In this document: positions 1-6,146 of the stretch, in pieces
How positions within the stretch are numbered: position 1 is the stretch's first letter
How the letters are laid out: each line of letters begins with the position of its first letter
DNA from: UBA3700 sp002372775
GTDB taxonomy: Bacteria > Bacillota > Clostridia > Christensenellales > UBA3700
Direction of reading: 5' to 3'
NCBI GenBank assembly: GCA_946615965.1
Contig: CAMOIC010000040.1
Span: 1-9,282 of the forward strand
Length of the DNA stretch: 9,282 nt
Program-made: the position numbers and the translations under genes
Notes under the pieces: generated by a model
What the model was told of the DNA's origin: nothing
The model's database searches: none
The model's input: only the letters and a program-made list of their open reading frames with translations

Positions 1-5
1 TGTTT

Positions 6-500
6 TTATATTCTTTCGATTGAAGAAATTACTATTGGTTTTACAGGAACATCTTGATAATACCAAATGCTTGCTGTTTGAACATTAGATATATCTATTG
101 CTACTTGTTCTGATTCTGCATCACAAAGCTTACCAAAAGCAGCATATGCTCCATCTAAGTGAGGAGTATCTGTAACGCAAATAAAGAATTGCGAAGAAGC
201 TGAATTTGGATCAGATGTTCTAGCCATAGATAAAGTTCCTAACTTATGTTTTAAAGGATTTGATACACCATTTTGGATAAACTCACCCTTGATTGGCTTT
301 GCCATCTTTTCTTCTAAAGAAGGATTCATTCCGCCACCTTGAATCATAAATTCAGGAATAACTCTATGGAAGATTAATCCGTTATAGAAATCTTCATCTA
401 CAAGTTTTAAAAAATTAGCTACTGTAATTGGAGCATTCTTTTCATCAAGTTCTGCTCTCATTTCTCTTCCGTCAGATAATTTAATTGCTATCTTTGTCAT
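6..500 (-). CDS. ppiB: Cyclophilin-type peptidyl-prolyl cis-trans isomerase
   Basis: This 164-residue protein is a single cyclophilin domain that interconverts cis and trans prolyl peptide bonds and assists protein folding. It has no signal peptide or membrane segment, so it should be cytoplasmic. Visible hallmarks are FHRVIPEFMIQGG at residues 44-56 (catalytic Arg46, with Phe51, Met52 and Gln54 lining the pocket), GTLSMAR at 88-94, SQFFI at 103-107 and AAFGK at 120-124. The position matching the cyclosporin-contacting Trp of human cyclophilin A is His114, as in many bacterial members. Length is normal for bacterial PpiB proteins. The start is fixed by an AGGAG five bases upstream that overlaps the TAG stop of the aminotransferase gene, so the two are probably translated together. 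The stop (TAA) lies five bases from the window edge, so any terminator lies outside. Family assignment is firm; the gene symbol is by similarity only. Confidence 0.95.
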   Translation of the reverse strand: MTKIAIKLSDGREMRAELDEKNAPITVANFLKLVDEDFYNGLIFHRVIPEFMIQGGGMNPSLEEKMAKPIKGEFIQNGVSNPLKHKLGTLSMARTSDPNSASSQFFICVTDTPHLDGAYAAFGKLCDAESEQVAIDISNVQTASIWYYQDVPVKPIVISSIERI

Positions 501-505
501 ATAAT

Positions 506-511
506 CTCCTA
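506..511 (-). promoter_or_regulatory. Ribosome binding site overlapping the upstream stop codon
   Basis: On the minus strand TAGGAG occupies 511-506. Its first three bases (511-509) are the TAG stop of the aminotransferase gene, and it sits five bases before the isomerase ATG at 500. A ribosome finishing the upstream gene would cover this site, which suggests translational coupling. The sites are read directly; the coupling is inferred. Confidence 0.75.
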
Positions 512-1693
512 TTTCTTATGCTCGTTAACAAAATCTTTAATAAGCTCTATAGCCTTTTCAAGTTTTTGCATACTATAAGCATAGCTTACTCTTATGAAAT
601 TCTTTCCGCTATCACCAAACGCGCTGCCTGGAACTACTGCCAAATTCTTTTCTTTAAATAAAGTATTAGCAAATTCCTCACCATCCATTCCTAGTGATTC
701 AACACATGGGAATACATAGAAAGCTCCTTTTGGTTCAAAGCAATGAAGACCCATCTTATTAAATTCACTAACTAGGAATCTTCTTCTTATGTTGTATTGC
801 TCTTTCATATCTTCAATTGTTGAGAAATTCTCATTAAAGCCATTTTCAAGACAAGCAATACCTGCATATTGGCTTGCTGTTGGGCAACACATAATTCCAT
901 ATTGGTGAATCTTGTACATTACGTTAATGATTTCTTTTGGAGCACAAGCATAGCCTAATCTCCAACCTGTCATAGCGAATGCTTTAGAGAATCCATTTAC
1001 AACAACACATCTTTCTTTAATGCCATCAAAAGTAGCAATTGAAACGTGTCCTTTTTCTGTATATGTTAATTCTGAATAAATCTCATCGCTAATAACTAGC
1101 AAATCATGCTTTAGAATTATAGGAACAATCTTTGCTAAATCATCCCTATCCATAATAGAACCAGTTGGGTTATTTGGATATGGAAGAATTAAAACCTTAC
1201 TCTTTGAAGTAATTGCTGCCTCTAAAGCTTCCGGTGTTACTTTGAAATCATGCTTTTCTGAACACTTAATTGGAACTGGTGTAGCTCCAGCTAATGTAAC
1301 ACAAGGCTTGTATGATACATATGATGGATCTGGTACAAGTACCTCTTCCCCTTCTGAAACCAATGTTCTTAATGCTAAGTCAATAGCTTCTGAAGCTCCA
1401 ACTGTGCACATAATCTCGCAAGATGGATTATATTCAAGTTCATATCTTTCCTTGTAGTACTTACTAACTAATTCTCTTAATTTTGGCATACCAAAGTTAC
1501 TTGTATATTGTGTGTAACCTTTTTGAATACTTCTGATAGCTGCTTCTCTACCTACCCATGGAGTATCAAAATCAGGTTCGCCAACGCCCAAAGATATAGC
1601 ATCTGGTCTTTCAGCTACTATATCAAAGAACTTTCTTATTCCTGATGGTTGAATGCTTGCAGCATTCTTGTTTAAATATTTTGTGTAATCCAT
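509..1693 (-). CDS. alaT: Class I PLP-dependent aminotransferase, AlaT-like
   Basis: This 394-residue pyridoxal-phosphate enzyme moves an amino group between an amino acid and a 2-oxoacid. The fold-type I signature is complete: substrate segment GVGEPDFDTPW near residues 36-46, YPNNPTG at 172-178 (cofactor-contacting Asn175), SDEIY at 202-206 (Asp203, Tyr206), SKAFAMTGWRLGY with Schiff-base Lys237, and the carboxylate-binding Arg368 in FIRVSY. The start ATG at 1693 is preferred because MDYTKYLNKNAASIQPSGIRKFF is the usual N-terminus of this group. An upstream GTG at 1750 would add 19 unrelated residues and overlap the regulator gene by 56 bases. ATG follows the regulator's TAA after a single base. 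Pairing with an Lrp-type regulator matches alaR-alaT (formerly yugG-yugH) of Bacillus subtilis, which points to alanine:pyruvate transamination. Aspartate or a broader substrate range is possible, so enzyme class is certain and substrate is not. Confidence 0.9.
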   Translation of the reverse strand: MDYTKYLNKNAASIQPSGIRKFFDIVAERPDAISLGVGEPDFDTPWVGREAAIRSIQKGYTQYTSNFGMPKLRELVSKYYKERYELEYNPSCEIMCTVGASEAIDLALRTLVSEGEEVLVPDPSYVSYKPCVTLAGATPVPIKCSEKHDFKVTPEALEAAITSKSKVLILPYPNNPTGSIMDRDDLAKIVPIILKHDLLVISDEIYSELTYTEKGHVSIATFDGIKERCVVVNGFSKAFAMTGWRLGYACAPKEIINVMYKIHQYGIMCCPTASQYAGIACLENGFNENFSTIEDMKEQYNIRRRFLVSEFNKMGLHCFEPKGAFYVFPCVESLGMDGEEFANTLFKEKNLAVVPGSAFGDSGKNFIRVSYAYSMQKLEKAIELIKDFVNEHKK

Positions 1694-1694
1694 A

Positions 1695-2186
1695 TTATTC
1701 GTGTAATGAAATTCTATTATTCTTTTCTTCGTTTTGAAGGTTAACACCACTTTCCTTGTATTTCTTTAAGATAAAGTGTGTAGAAGCACCTTTAATTCCT
1801 TCAATTACGCTTAATTTATCGCTAACGAATAATGCAACCTCTCTAATTGTTCTAGCTTCAATAGTAACGATTAAATCAAATGCACCACTCATTAAATAAA
1901 CATCTTTAACTTCGTCAAATCTAATAATTTGTTCGGCGATTGCATCATAACCTGATCTTGGTTGTGGATTTACTTTGATTTCAATAAGAGCATCTACGAA
2001 ATCCTCACCAGTCTTTTCTGTATTAACTATGGCAGAATACTTAACGATAATGCCATCATTCTCCAACGCCGCTATTTCCTTCGCAACTGCCGCTTCATCT
2101 ACACCAACTAATGTAGCGATTTTAGCAGGAGTATATCTTGCATCATCTTGTAATAAATTTAAAATATTCTTTCTTAACTTTTCCAT
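1695..2186 (-). CDS. alaR: Lrp/AsnC-family transcriptional regulator, AlaR-like
   Basis: This protein of about 163 residues has the two-part Lrp/AsnC layout. Residues 1-60 form a winged helix-turn-helix (KIATLVGVDEAAVAKEIAALENDGII is the recognition region). Residues 62-145 form the RAM ligand-binding and oligomerisation domain, with YLMSGAFDLIVTIE at 97-110, typical of the effector-binding turn. A charged tail of about 17 residues (KESGVNLQNEEKN...) ends the protein. Proteins of this family bind DNA as dimers or octamers and sense amino acids. It is directly followed by the aminotransferase with a one-base gap, the arrangement of alaR-alaT in Bacillus subtilis, where the regulator controls the transaminase gene. 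Two in-frame ATGs occur, at 2192 and 2186; the Shine-Dalgarno spacing favours 2186. The 65-base gap upstream holds a dyad that could be its own operator. Family is certain; the regulon and effector are inferred. Confidence 0.92.
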   Translation of the reverse strand: MEKLRKNILNLLQDDARYTPAKIATLVGVDEAAVAKEIAALENDGIIVKYSAIVNTEKTGEDFVDALIEIKVNPQPRSGYDAIAEQIIRFDEVKDVYLMSGAFDLIVTIEARTIREVALFVSDKLSVIEGIKGASTHFILKKYKESGVNLQNEEKNNRISLHE

Positions 2187-2193
2187 AGTCATA

Positions 2194-2199
2194 CCTCCT
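2194..2199 (-). promoter_or_regulatory. Strong Shine-Dalgarno site that decides the regulator start
   Basis: A perfect AGGAGG lies on the minus strand at 2199-2194. It is only one base from the first in-frame ATG (2192) but seven bases from the second (2186). Since productive spacing is about 5-9 bases, translation should begin at 2186, making the regulator two residues shorter than the longest reading. It is the strongest ribosome binding site in the window. Confidence 0.8.
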
Positions 2200-2220
2200 A
2201 GTATGTTTTTATATTCTTAA

Positions 2221-2241
2221 AATAACACATCACGCGTTATT
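2221..2241. repeat. Imperfect 8-bp inverted repeat upstream of the Lrp-type regulator
   Basis: The arms AATAACAC (2221-2228) and GCGTTATT (2234-2241) pair at seven of eight positions around a five-base centre. On the minus strand RNA the odd pair becomes G-U, so a small hairpin is also possible. No run of T follows on the minus strand, which argues against an efficient intrinsic terminator for metH. The dyad sits between metH and the regulator gene and overlaps a TATAAT box (2239-2244), a position suited to an operator. Autoregulation by the Lrp-type protein is an inference from location. Confidence 0.45.
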
Positions 2242-2251
2242 ATACAAATTT

Positions 2252-4621
2252 CTAGTGATTATACACTAAGTTAGCAACCTTTACACTTTGGTTTGCATCT
2301 TTTGTATAATAAGTAGCACCAATTTTTGCTGCATAGTCTTCATTTAGAACTGCACCACCAACGAATGTTTGGCATTCTGGATATTGCTCTTTTAGAAGCT
2401 TAATAGTTTCTTCCATTGAACCAACTGTTGTTGTCATTAGCGCAGATAATCCAACAAGCTTTGCTTTATGCTTTTTGGCAGTATCTACAAATAATTGAGG
2501 CTCAACATTTTTTCCTAAGTCGATTAATCTATATCCATAGTTCTCTAAAACTGTCTTTACAATGTTTTTGCCGATATCATGAATATCGCCTTTAACAGTT
2601 CCTATAACAATAGTTCCTCTATCTGTTTCTTCACCATTTTGCTTAGCTAAAATAGTCTTTATTTCAGCAAAGCATTCTTTAGCACTTTCTGCAGAAGCGA
2701 TTAATTGAGGTAAGAATATCTTTCCTTTCTCATATTCATCGCCTACTTCATTTAATGCAGGGATTAGATAATCGTTTATAACAACGATTGGGTCGTTTGT
2801 TTCTAGAAGCTTTAGGCAAGCTGTCTTTGCTCCCTTTAGACCACGCTTAATGTAGTAGAAGATATCTCTTTCTGTTTCTGGAATTGGAGCTGCCTCTTCA
2901 ACAGTAAAGTTCATATTGTTTTCTACACTATCCATGAATTCCTTATAAAAGAATTCTTTATCGTAATCATTCTTTGTTTCTTTGAATGATTTAATAGCTT
3001 CAGCATTCTCCTTAATGTTTGGATTTATAATTGGACAGTTTAATCCAAATGCTAATGCTGTCTTAACGAATGTAGAATTTACTATTTGTCTATTAGGAAG
3101 ACCAAATGATACATTCGATACACCTAAAACGAATTTAACTGAATACTTCTTCTTAATTTCAGCAATTGCATCAAGAGTTTTTCTTGCTTGATCTTTTTCA
3201 ACAGAAACAGTTAATGTCAAACAGTCAATAAGGATATCTTCTTCTCTAATTCCAAACTCTTTACATCTTTTAATAATCTTTTCTGCAATCTCTACTCTTT
3301 CTTGTGTTGACTTTGGAAGACCTCTTTCATCAATTGTTAAACCAACGACAGCGGCACCGTATTTCTTAACAATAGGAAGAATAGAATTCAATGATTTATC
3401 TTCACCATTTACAGAGTTAACTATAGCTCTACCATTGTAATATCTTAATGCTTGTTCAATAGCATCAGGCTTACCACAGTCGATTTGTAGTGGTACTGTA
3501 ACAATTGATTGAACATGCTTAACCATTCTTGTAAGCATTGCCTTTTCATCAATTTCAGGAAGACCTGCGTTAACATCCAGAATTGTTGCATTTGCTTCTA
3601 CTTGAGCAAGTGCTTGATTTGTAATGTAATCAAAGTCGTCATTAAGAAGAGCTTGTTTCATAGCCTTCTTTCCTGTTGGATTAATTCTCTCACCAATAAT
3701 TTCTACTGAATCTTGATTTAAAACAACGACATCAGATGCAGAACATACAGCACAAGGAACATGAACTTCTCTTGGCTTGAATTCTGAAGAATCAACAAGC
3801 GCTCTAATCTCTCTTGTATAGTCTGGAGTTGTACCACAACATCCACCTAATACTTGAACACCTAAGTTAATATATTTCTTGTAATATTCTGCAAACTCTT
3901 TTGGTTTAACAGGATAATTCATTTGAGCATCAGGGATACCAGCATTTGCTTGAATCATCAAAGGCTTATCTGTCCACTTTGCAAGTTCCTTCATGATTGG
4001 AAGAATTTGTCTAGGTCCAAGAGAACAGTTAATACCAATTGCATCAACAAATGGAGATAATGTTAAAGCAAAAGCTTCAACACTTGTACCTGTAAATGTT
4101 CTCATTGTTTCCATGAAAGTCATAGTACAGAATACAGGCAAATCTGAATTTTCTTTAACAGCCATAACAGCAGCCTTAGTTTCATATAAGTCAGTCATTG
4201 TTTCAACAATAACTAAATCAACAAAAGGCTTTGCTATATCTACAACTTCTTTGAATGATTCATATGCTTCATCAAAAGTAAGTGATCCAATAGGTTCAAT
4301 AAGTTCACCTAAAGGTCCTAAATCTAATGCTACACATTTATCTTTAGCAACCTCCCTTGCAAGTTTTGCTGCAGCCTCAACACACTTAACTACTTCTTCG
4401 TGAGAACCTAGTTTCTTTCTGTTAGCACCAAAAGTATTTGTCGTAATAACGTCAGCGCCAGCTAGAACGTACCCTTCGTACATTCTTCTAACCATATTTG
4501 GATTTGTGACATTTAAAGTCTCAGGAATAGTTCCTGGAAGCATTCCCATCTTTTGAAATTGAGTTCCTTGACCACCATCAAATACGATATAACCTTTCTT
4601 TAATTGTTCCCTAACGTTCAT
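2252..4621 (-). CDS. metH: Cobalamin-dependent methionine synthase lacking the reactivation domain
   Basis: This 789-residue enzyme transfers a methyl group from 5-methyltetrahydrofolate through cobalamin to homocysteine, giving methionine. Module order is: homocysteine/zinc barrel (about 1-280) with zinc ligands Cys199 (GINCS) and Cys261-Cys262 (GGCCG); pterin-binding barrel (about 305-560) with EIIGERINPTGKKA at 308-320 and LDVNAG at 348-353; a helical cap (about 580-665); and the B12 Rossmann domain (about 668-787) with GDIHDIGKNIV at 678-688, where His681 is the cobalt ligand, plus SALMTTT and VGGAVL. The fourth module of Escherichia coli MetH (about 1,227 residues in all) is absent; it is supplied by the gene immediately upstream. 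Thermotoga maritima has the same split. The ATG at 4621 overlaps the end of that gene by 11 bases, with an AGG eight bases before it, indicating coupled translation. The linker carries an uncommon-looking Cys290-x2-Cys293 pair. All catalytic residues checked are present, so it should be active. Confidence 0.97.
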   Translation of the reverse strand: MNVREQLKKGYIVFDGGQGTQFQKMGMLPGTIPETLNVTNPNMVRRMYEGYVLAGADVITTNTFGANRKKLGSHEEVVKCVEAAAKLAREVAKDKCVALDLGPLGELIEPIGSLTFDEAYESFKEVVDIAKPFVDLVIVETMTDLYETKAAVMAVKENSDLPVFCTMTFMETMRTFTGTSVEAFALTLSPFVDAIGINCSLGPRQILPIMKELAKWTDKPLMIQANAGIPDAQMNYPVKPKEFAEYYKKYINLGVQVLGGCCGTTPDYTREIRALVDSSEFKPREVHVPCAVCSASDVVVLNQDSVEIIGERINPTGKKAMKQALLNDDFDYITNQALAQVEANATILDVNAGLPEIDEKAMLTRMVKHVQSIVTVPLQIDCGKPDAIEQALRYYNGRAIVNSVNGEDKSLNSILPIVKKYGAAVVGLTIDERGLPKSTQERVEIAEKIIKRCKEFGIREEDILIDCLTLTVSVEKDQARKTLDAIAEIKKKYSVKFVLGVSNVSFGLPNRQIVNSTFVKTALAFGLNCPIINPNIKENAEAIKSFKETKNDYDKEFFYKEFMDSVENNMNFTVEEAAPIPETERDIFYYIKRGLKGAKTACLKLLETNDPIVVINDYLIPALNEVGDEYEKGKIFLPQLIASAESAKECFAEIKTILAKQNGEETDRGTIVIGTVKGDIHDIGKNIVKTVLENYGYRLIDLGKNVEPQLFVDTAKKHKAKLVGLSALMTTTVGSMEETIKLLKEQYPECQTFVGGAVLNEDYAAKIGATYYTKDANQSVKVANLVYNH
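2258..2286 (-). promoter_or_regulatory. Candidate promoter for the regulator-aminotransferase-isomerase genes
   Basis: On the minus strand a perfect TATAAT occupies 2263-2258, inside the last codons of metH, with GTGTAA (three of six matches to TTGACA) 17 bases upstream at 2286-2281. A second TATAAT lies at 2244-2239 but has no acceptable -35 hexamer at 16-18 bases. In AT-rich DNA such boxes arise by chance, so this is tentative. The alternative is that the three downstream genes are read only as a continuation of the met transcript. Confidence 0.35.
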
Positions 4622-5171
4622 CTACAATACCTACTATTGCCGTAACGGACTTTTGTGGAGTTAACATATATGCTGAGCTGCAAAATACACCTATTTCTTT
4701 TGGAGTATTAAGTAAATTACATATTTCTTTTTGTTGCTCTATTGGCCAATCCCCGTATCCGCATGAGAATCTCCATCTCAAATCTTTTTCAGGGAAAGAC
4801 TTTTCTACATCATCAAGATAGCTTTCAATAGCAGCTGTTGCTGCACTATCTAATATAACTGCAAGTGTTGCATCTTCTTTAAATGCTCTTGCTATTCTTT
4901 TCTCTATATCAAAACCAAGTGTTCCTGCTATAAGATATACTTCACTACATTTTTCTAAGTGCTTCCAAATTACGTCTCCTTTAAGATGCAATGTTGTACC
5001 ACCTAGCATTCTGTTTTCCTTGTCTAGTTTATATCTTTTAACAATGCTCTTTGGTTGAACTAATTTTTCACAAATAGAAATAGCTTCAGATATCTTATTA
5101 TCTAGTTCCTCGTTTATCTCTTGGCCCTTATATCCAAGATATCTCAAAACTTCTCTTCTTTCTATTTGCAT
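4611..5171 (-). CDS. Stand-alone MetH reactivation (AdoMet-binding) protein
   Basis: This 186-residue protein matches the vitamin B12-dependent methionine synthase activation domain, normally the C-terminal part of MetH. In that family the domain binds S-adenosylmethionine and remethylates cobalamin that has been oxidised to the inactive cob(II)alamin state, with electrons from flavodoxin or a similar donor. Supporting features are an N-terminal helical lead (EVLRYLGY at 7-14), GTLGFDIEKRIARAF at 83-97, the helix DSAATAAIESYLDDVE at 108-123, the AdoMet-binding motif RFSCGYGDWP with Arg134, Gly138 and Tyr139, and the late motif LTPQKSVTAIVGI at 170-182. Cys137 stands where I expect Pro in the usual R-x-x-P-G-Y motif. 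Its ATG shares one base with the metF stop (TAATG) and its end overlaps metH by 11 bases, so it is made alongside its presumed partner. No flavodoxin or reductase lies in the window, so the electron donor is unknown. The family call is strong; activity is inferred. Confidence 0.9.
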   Translation of the reverse strand: MQIERREVLRYLGYKGQEINEELDNKISEAISICEKLVQPKSIVKRYKLDKENRMLGGTTLHLKGDVIWKHLEKCSEVYLIAGTLGFDIEKRIARAFKEDATLAVILDSAATAAIESYLDDVEKSFPEKDLRWRFSCGYGDWPIEQQKEICNLLNTPKEIGVFCSSAYMLTPQKSVTAIVGIVDER

Positions 5172-6049
5172 TATTCTTTATTTACCCCGTTAATAAGACC
5201 AATGACATTATCTGTTATTCTCTTAGCAACATATGGGTTGTTCATAACATAAACATGAATACCTTGAGATGCGCCTGAAGATAAGATATCTGCAATTTGA
5301 TCTTCTGCATATAAAATTCCTGCTTCTTTCAAAGCTTCTGGATCATCACTGAACTTGTTAATCATTCTTGCAAGTTTAGCTGGAATCTTAGTAGCAGCCA
5401 TTTGAATTGTTCTATCTATTGTTGTCTTCTTTGTAAGTGGCATAATACCAGCTTGAATAGGAACATTAATTCCTGCTGCTCTAACCTTGTCGATAAATCT
5501 AAAGAAGTCTTCGTTATCAAAGAACAATTGTGTATTTAAGTGAGTTAAACCTAAATCAACTTTTCTCTTTAAGTTATCGATGTCTACATCTAATGACTCT
5601 GCTTCTGGGTGTCCTTCTGGATAGCAAGCACCAGCTAAATCAAAGTCTGCTCTTTCCTTGATAAATGGAATTAAATCTGAACAGTACTTGAAATCATTGC
5701 AATCAATACCTGGAACTCTATCTCCACGAAGAGCAAGAACGTTTTCTACACCTTCTCTTTTTAGAACGTTTATAGCTTCTTCAACTTTTTCCTTTGTTGA
5801 GTTAATGCATGTTAAGTGTGCAAGAGGTTCAATATGATATTTGTTCTTCAAAAGCGATGCAATTTCTAATGATCTTGCATTGTTGCTCTTTCCTCCTGCT
5901 GAATATGTAACTGAAATATAATCTGGCTTTAAATCAGAAAGTGAGGCTAAAACATCGTAGATAACAGAAATATCGCTATCTGCCTTTGGTGGGAATGTTT
6001 CAAATGAATATACTGCCTTTTTAGCCTTGAATATATCTGAAATTTTCAT
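5171..6049 (-). CDS. metF: 5,10-methylenetetrahydrofolate reductase
   Basis: This 292-residue flavoprotein reduces 5,10-methylenetetrahydrofolate to 5-methyltetrahydrofolate, the methyl donor used by MetH. It is one TIM barrel, close in length to E. coli MetF (296). Visible landmarks are YSFETFPPK at 14-22 with catalytic Glu17, SVTYSAGG at 46-53, LALRGDR at 105-111 with Asp110 near the flavin, THLNTQLFFD at 169-178 with folate-contacting Gln173, PIQAGIMPLT at 197-206, and the C-terminal GIHVYVMNNP. It has no C-terminal regulatory extension of the eukaryotic type. The ATG at 6049 is supported by AGGAG seven bases upstream (6061-6057). It is the first gene of the metF-reactivation-metH cassette and lies just behind the best promoter in the window. 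In acetogens MetF often pairs with a zinc protein, MetV; none is seen here, so a methionine-supply role fits best. Confidence 0.96.
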   Translation of the reverse strand: MKISDIFKAKKAVYSFETFPPKADSDISVIYDVLASLSDLKPDYISVTYSAGGKSNNARSLEIASLLKNKYHIEPLAHLTCINSTKEKVEEAINVLKREGVENVLALRGDRVPGIDCNDFKYCSDLIPFIKERADFDLAGACYPEGHPEAESLDVDIDNLKRKVDLGLTHLNTQLFFDNEDFFRFIDKVRAAGINVPIQAGIMPLTKKTTIDRTIQMAATKIPAKLARMINKFSDDPEALKEAGILYAEDQIADILSSGASQGIHVYVMNNPYVAKRITDNVIGLINGVNKE

Positions 6050-6060
6050 TTTCTTGCTCC

Positions 6061-6085
6061 TAATATAATAAATTAAATAATATTA
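6061..6085. repeat. AT-rich dyad over the predicted met transcription start
   Basis: Arms TAATATAAT (6061-6069) and ATAATATTA (6077-6085) are complementary at eight of nine positions, separated by seven bases. The dyad runs from the -10 box to the Shine-Dalgarno site of metF and so covers the predicted start of transcription. A repressor bound here would block the promoter. All-A/T composition means chance is a serious alternative. Confidence 0.4.
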
Positions 6086-6111
6086 TATAAGCATATGTGC
6101 GCAAAAATCAA
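6082..6111 (-). promoter_or_regulatory. Promoter of the metF-reactivation-metH cassette
   Basis: On the minus strand TTGATT (6111-6106, four of six matches to TTGACA) is followed after 18 bases by a perfect TATAAT (6087-6082). Transcription would start near 6075, leaving a leader of only about 25 bases before the metF ATG at 6049. This looks like a housekeeping sigma-70/SigA promoter. The short leader excludes a SAM, cobalamin or T-box leader at this promoter. Confidence 0.65.
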
Positions 6112-6130
6112 CCGCCTAGTGTGCGTGTGC
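6095..6130. repeat. Three short TGTGC repeats around the met promoter
   Basis: The plus strand carries TGTGCG at 6096-6101, TGTGCG again 24 bases on at 6120-6125, and TGTGCA at 6126-6131. The first lies in the promoter spacer; the other two form a tandem GTGTGC pair (6119-6130) just upstream of the -35 hexamer. They stand out as GC-rich islands in AT-rich DNA. They could be regulator sites, but the units are short. Confidence 0.35.
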
Positions 6131-6146
6131 ATGAAAATTATTAAAT

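Noticed and set aside
1242..1457. Short plus-strand frame opposite the aminotransferase
   Set aside because: It is antisense to conserved coding sequence with no ribosome site or recognisable product. Other plus-strand frames (1975-2220, 2982-3191, 3509-3709, 7026-7317, 8072-8278, 8738-8935) fail for the same reason.
1694..1750. A longer aminotransferase start at the GTG at 1750
   Set aside because: An AAGGAAA precedes it, but those bases encode Tyr-Lys-Glu of the regulator. The extra 19 residues do not match the family N-terminus and would overlap the regulator by 56 bases.
2221..2241. Intrinsic terminator after metH
   Set aside because: The stem is short, AT-rich and has one G-U pair, and no clear run of T follows on the minus strand; an operator or chance dyad is more likely.
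3993..4403. 136-residue plus-strand reading frame opposite metH
   Set aside because: It lies wholly antisense to conserved metH codons, is low-complexity Ser/Thr/Ala-rich, and resembles no family I recognise; it is a shadow.
4611..5171. Frameshifted or broken metH, with the reactivation part split off by mutation
   Set aside because: The reactivation gene lies upstream, not downstream, of metH, has its own start, and both proteins are full length, so this is a stable split arrangement.
6112..6146. Terminator after ygiQ
   Set aside because: I found no stem with a following T run on the minus strand between the ygiQ stop and the met promoter, so readthrough into metF is possible.
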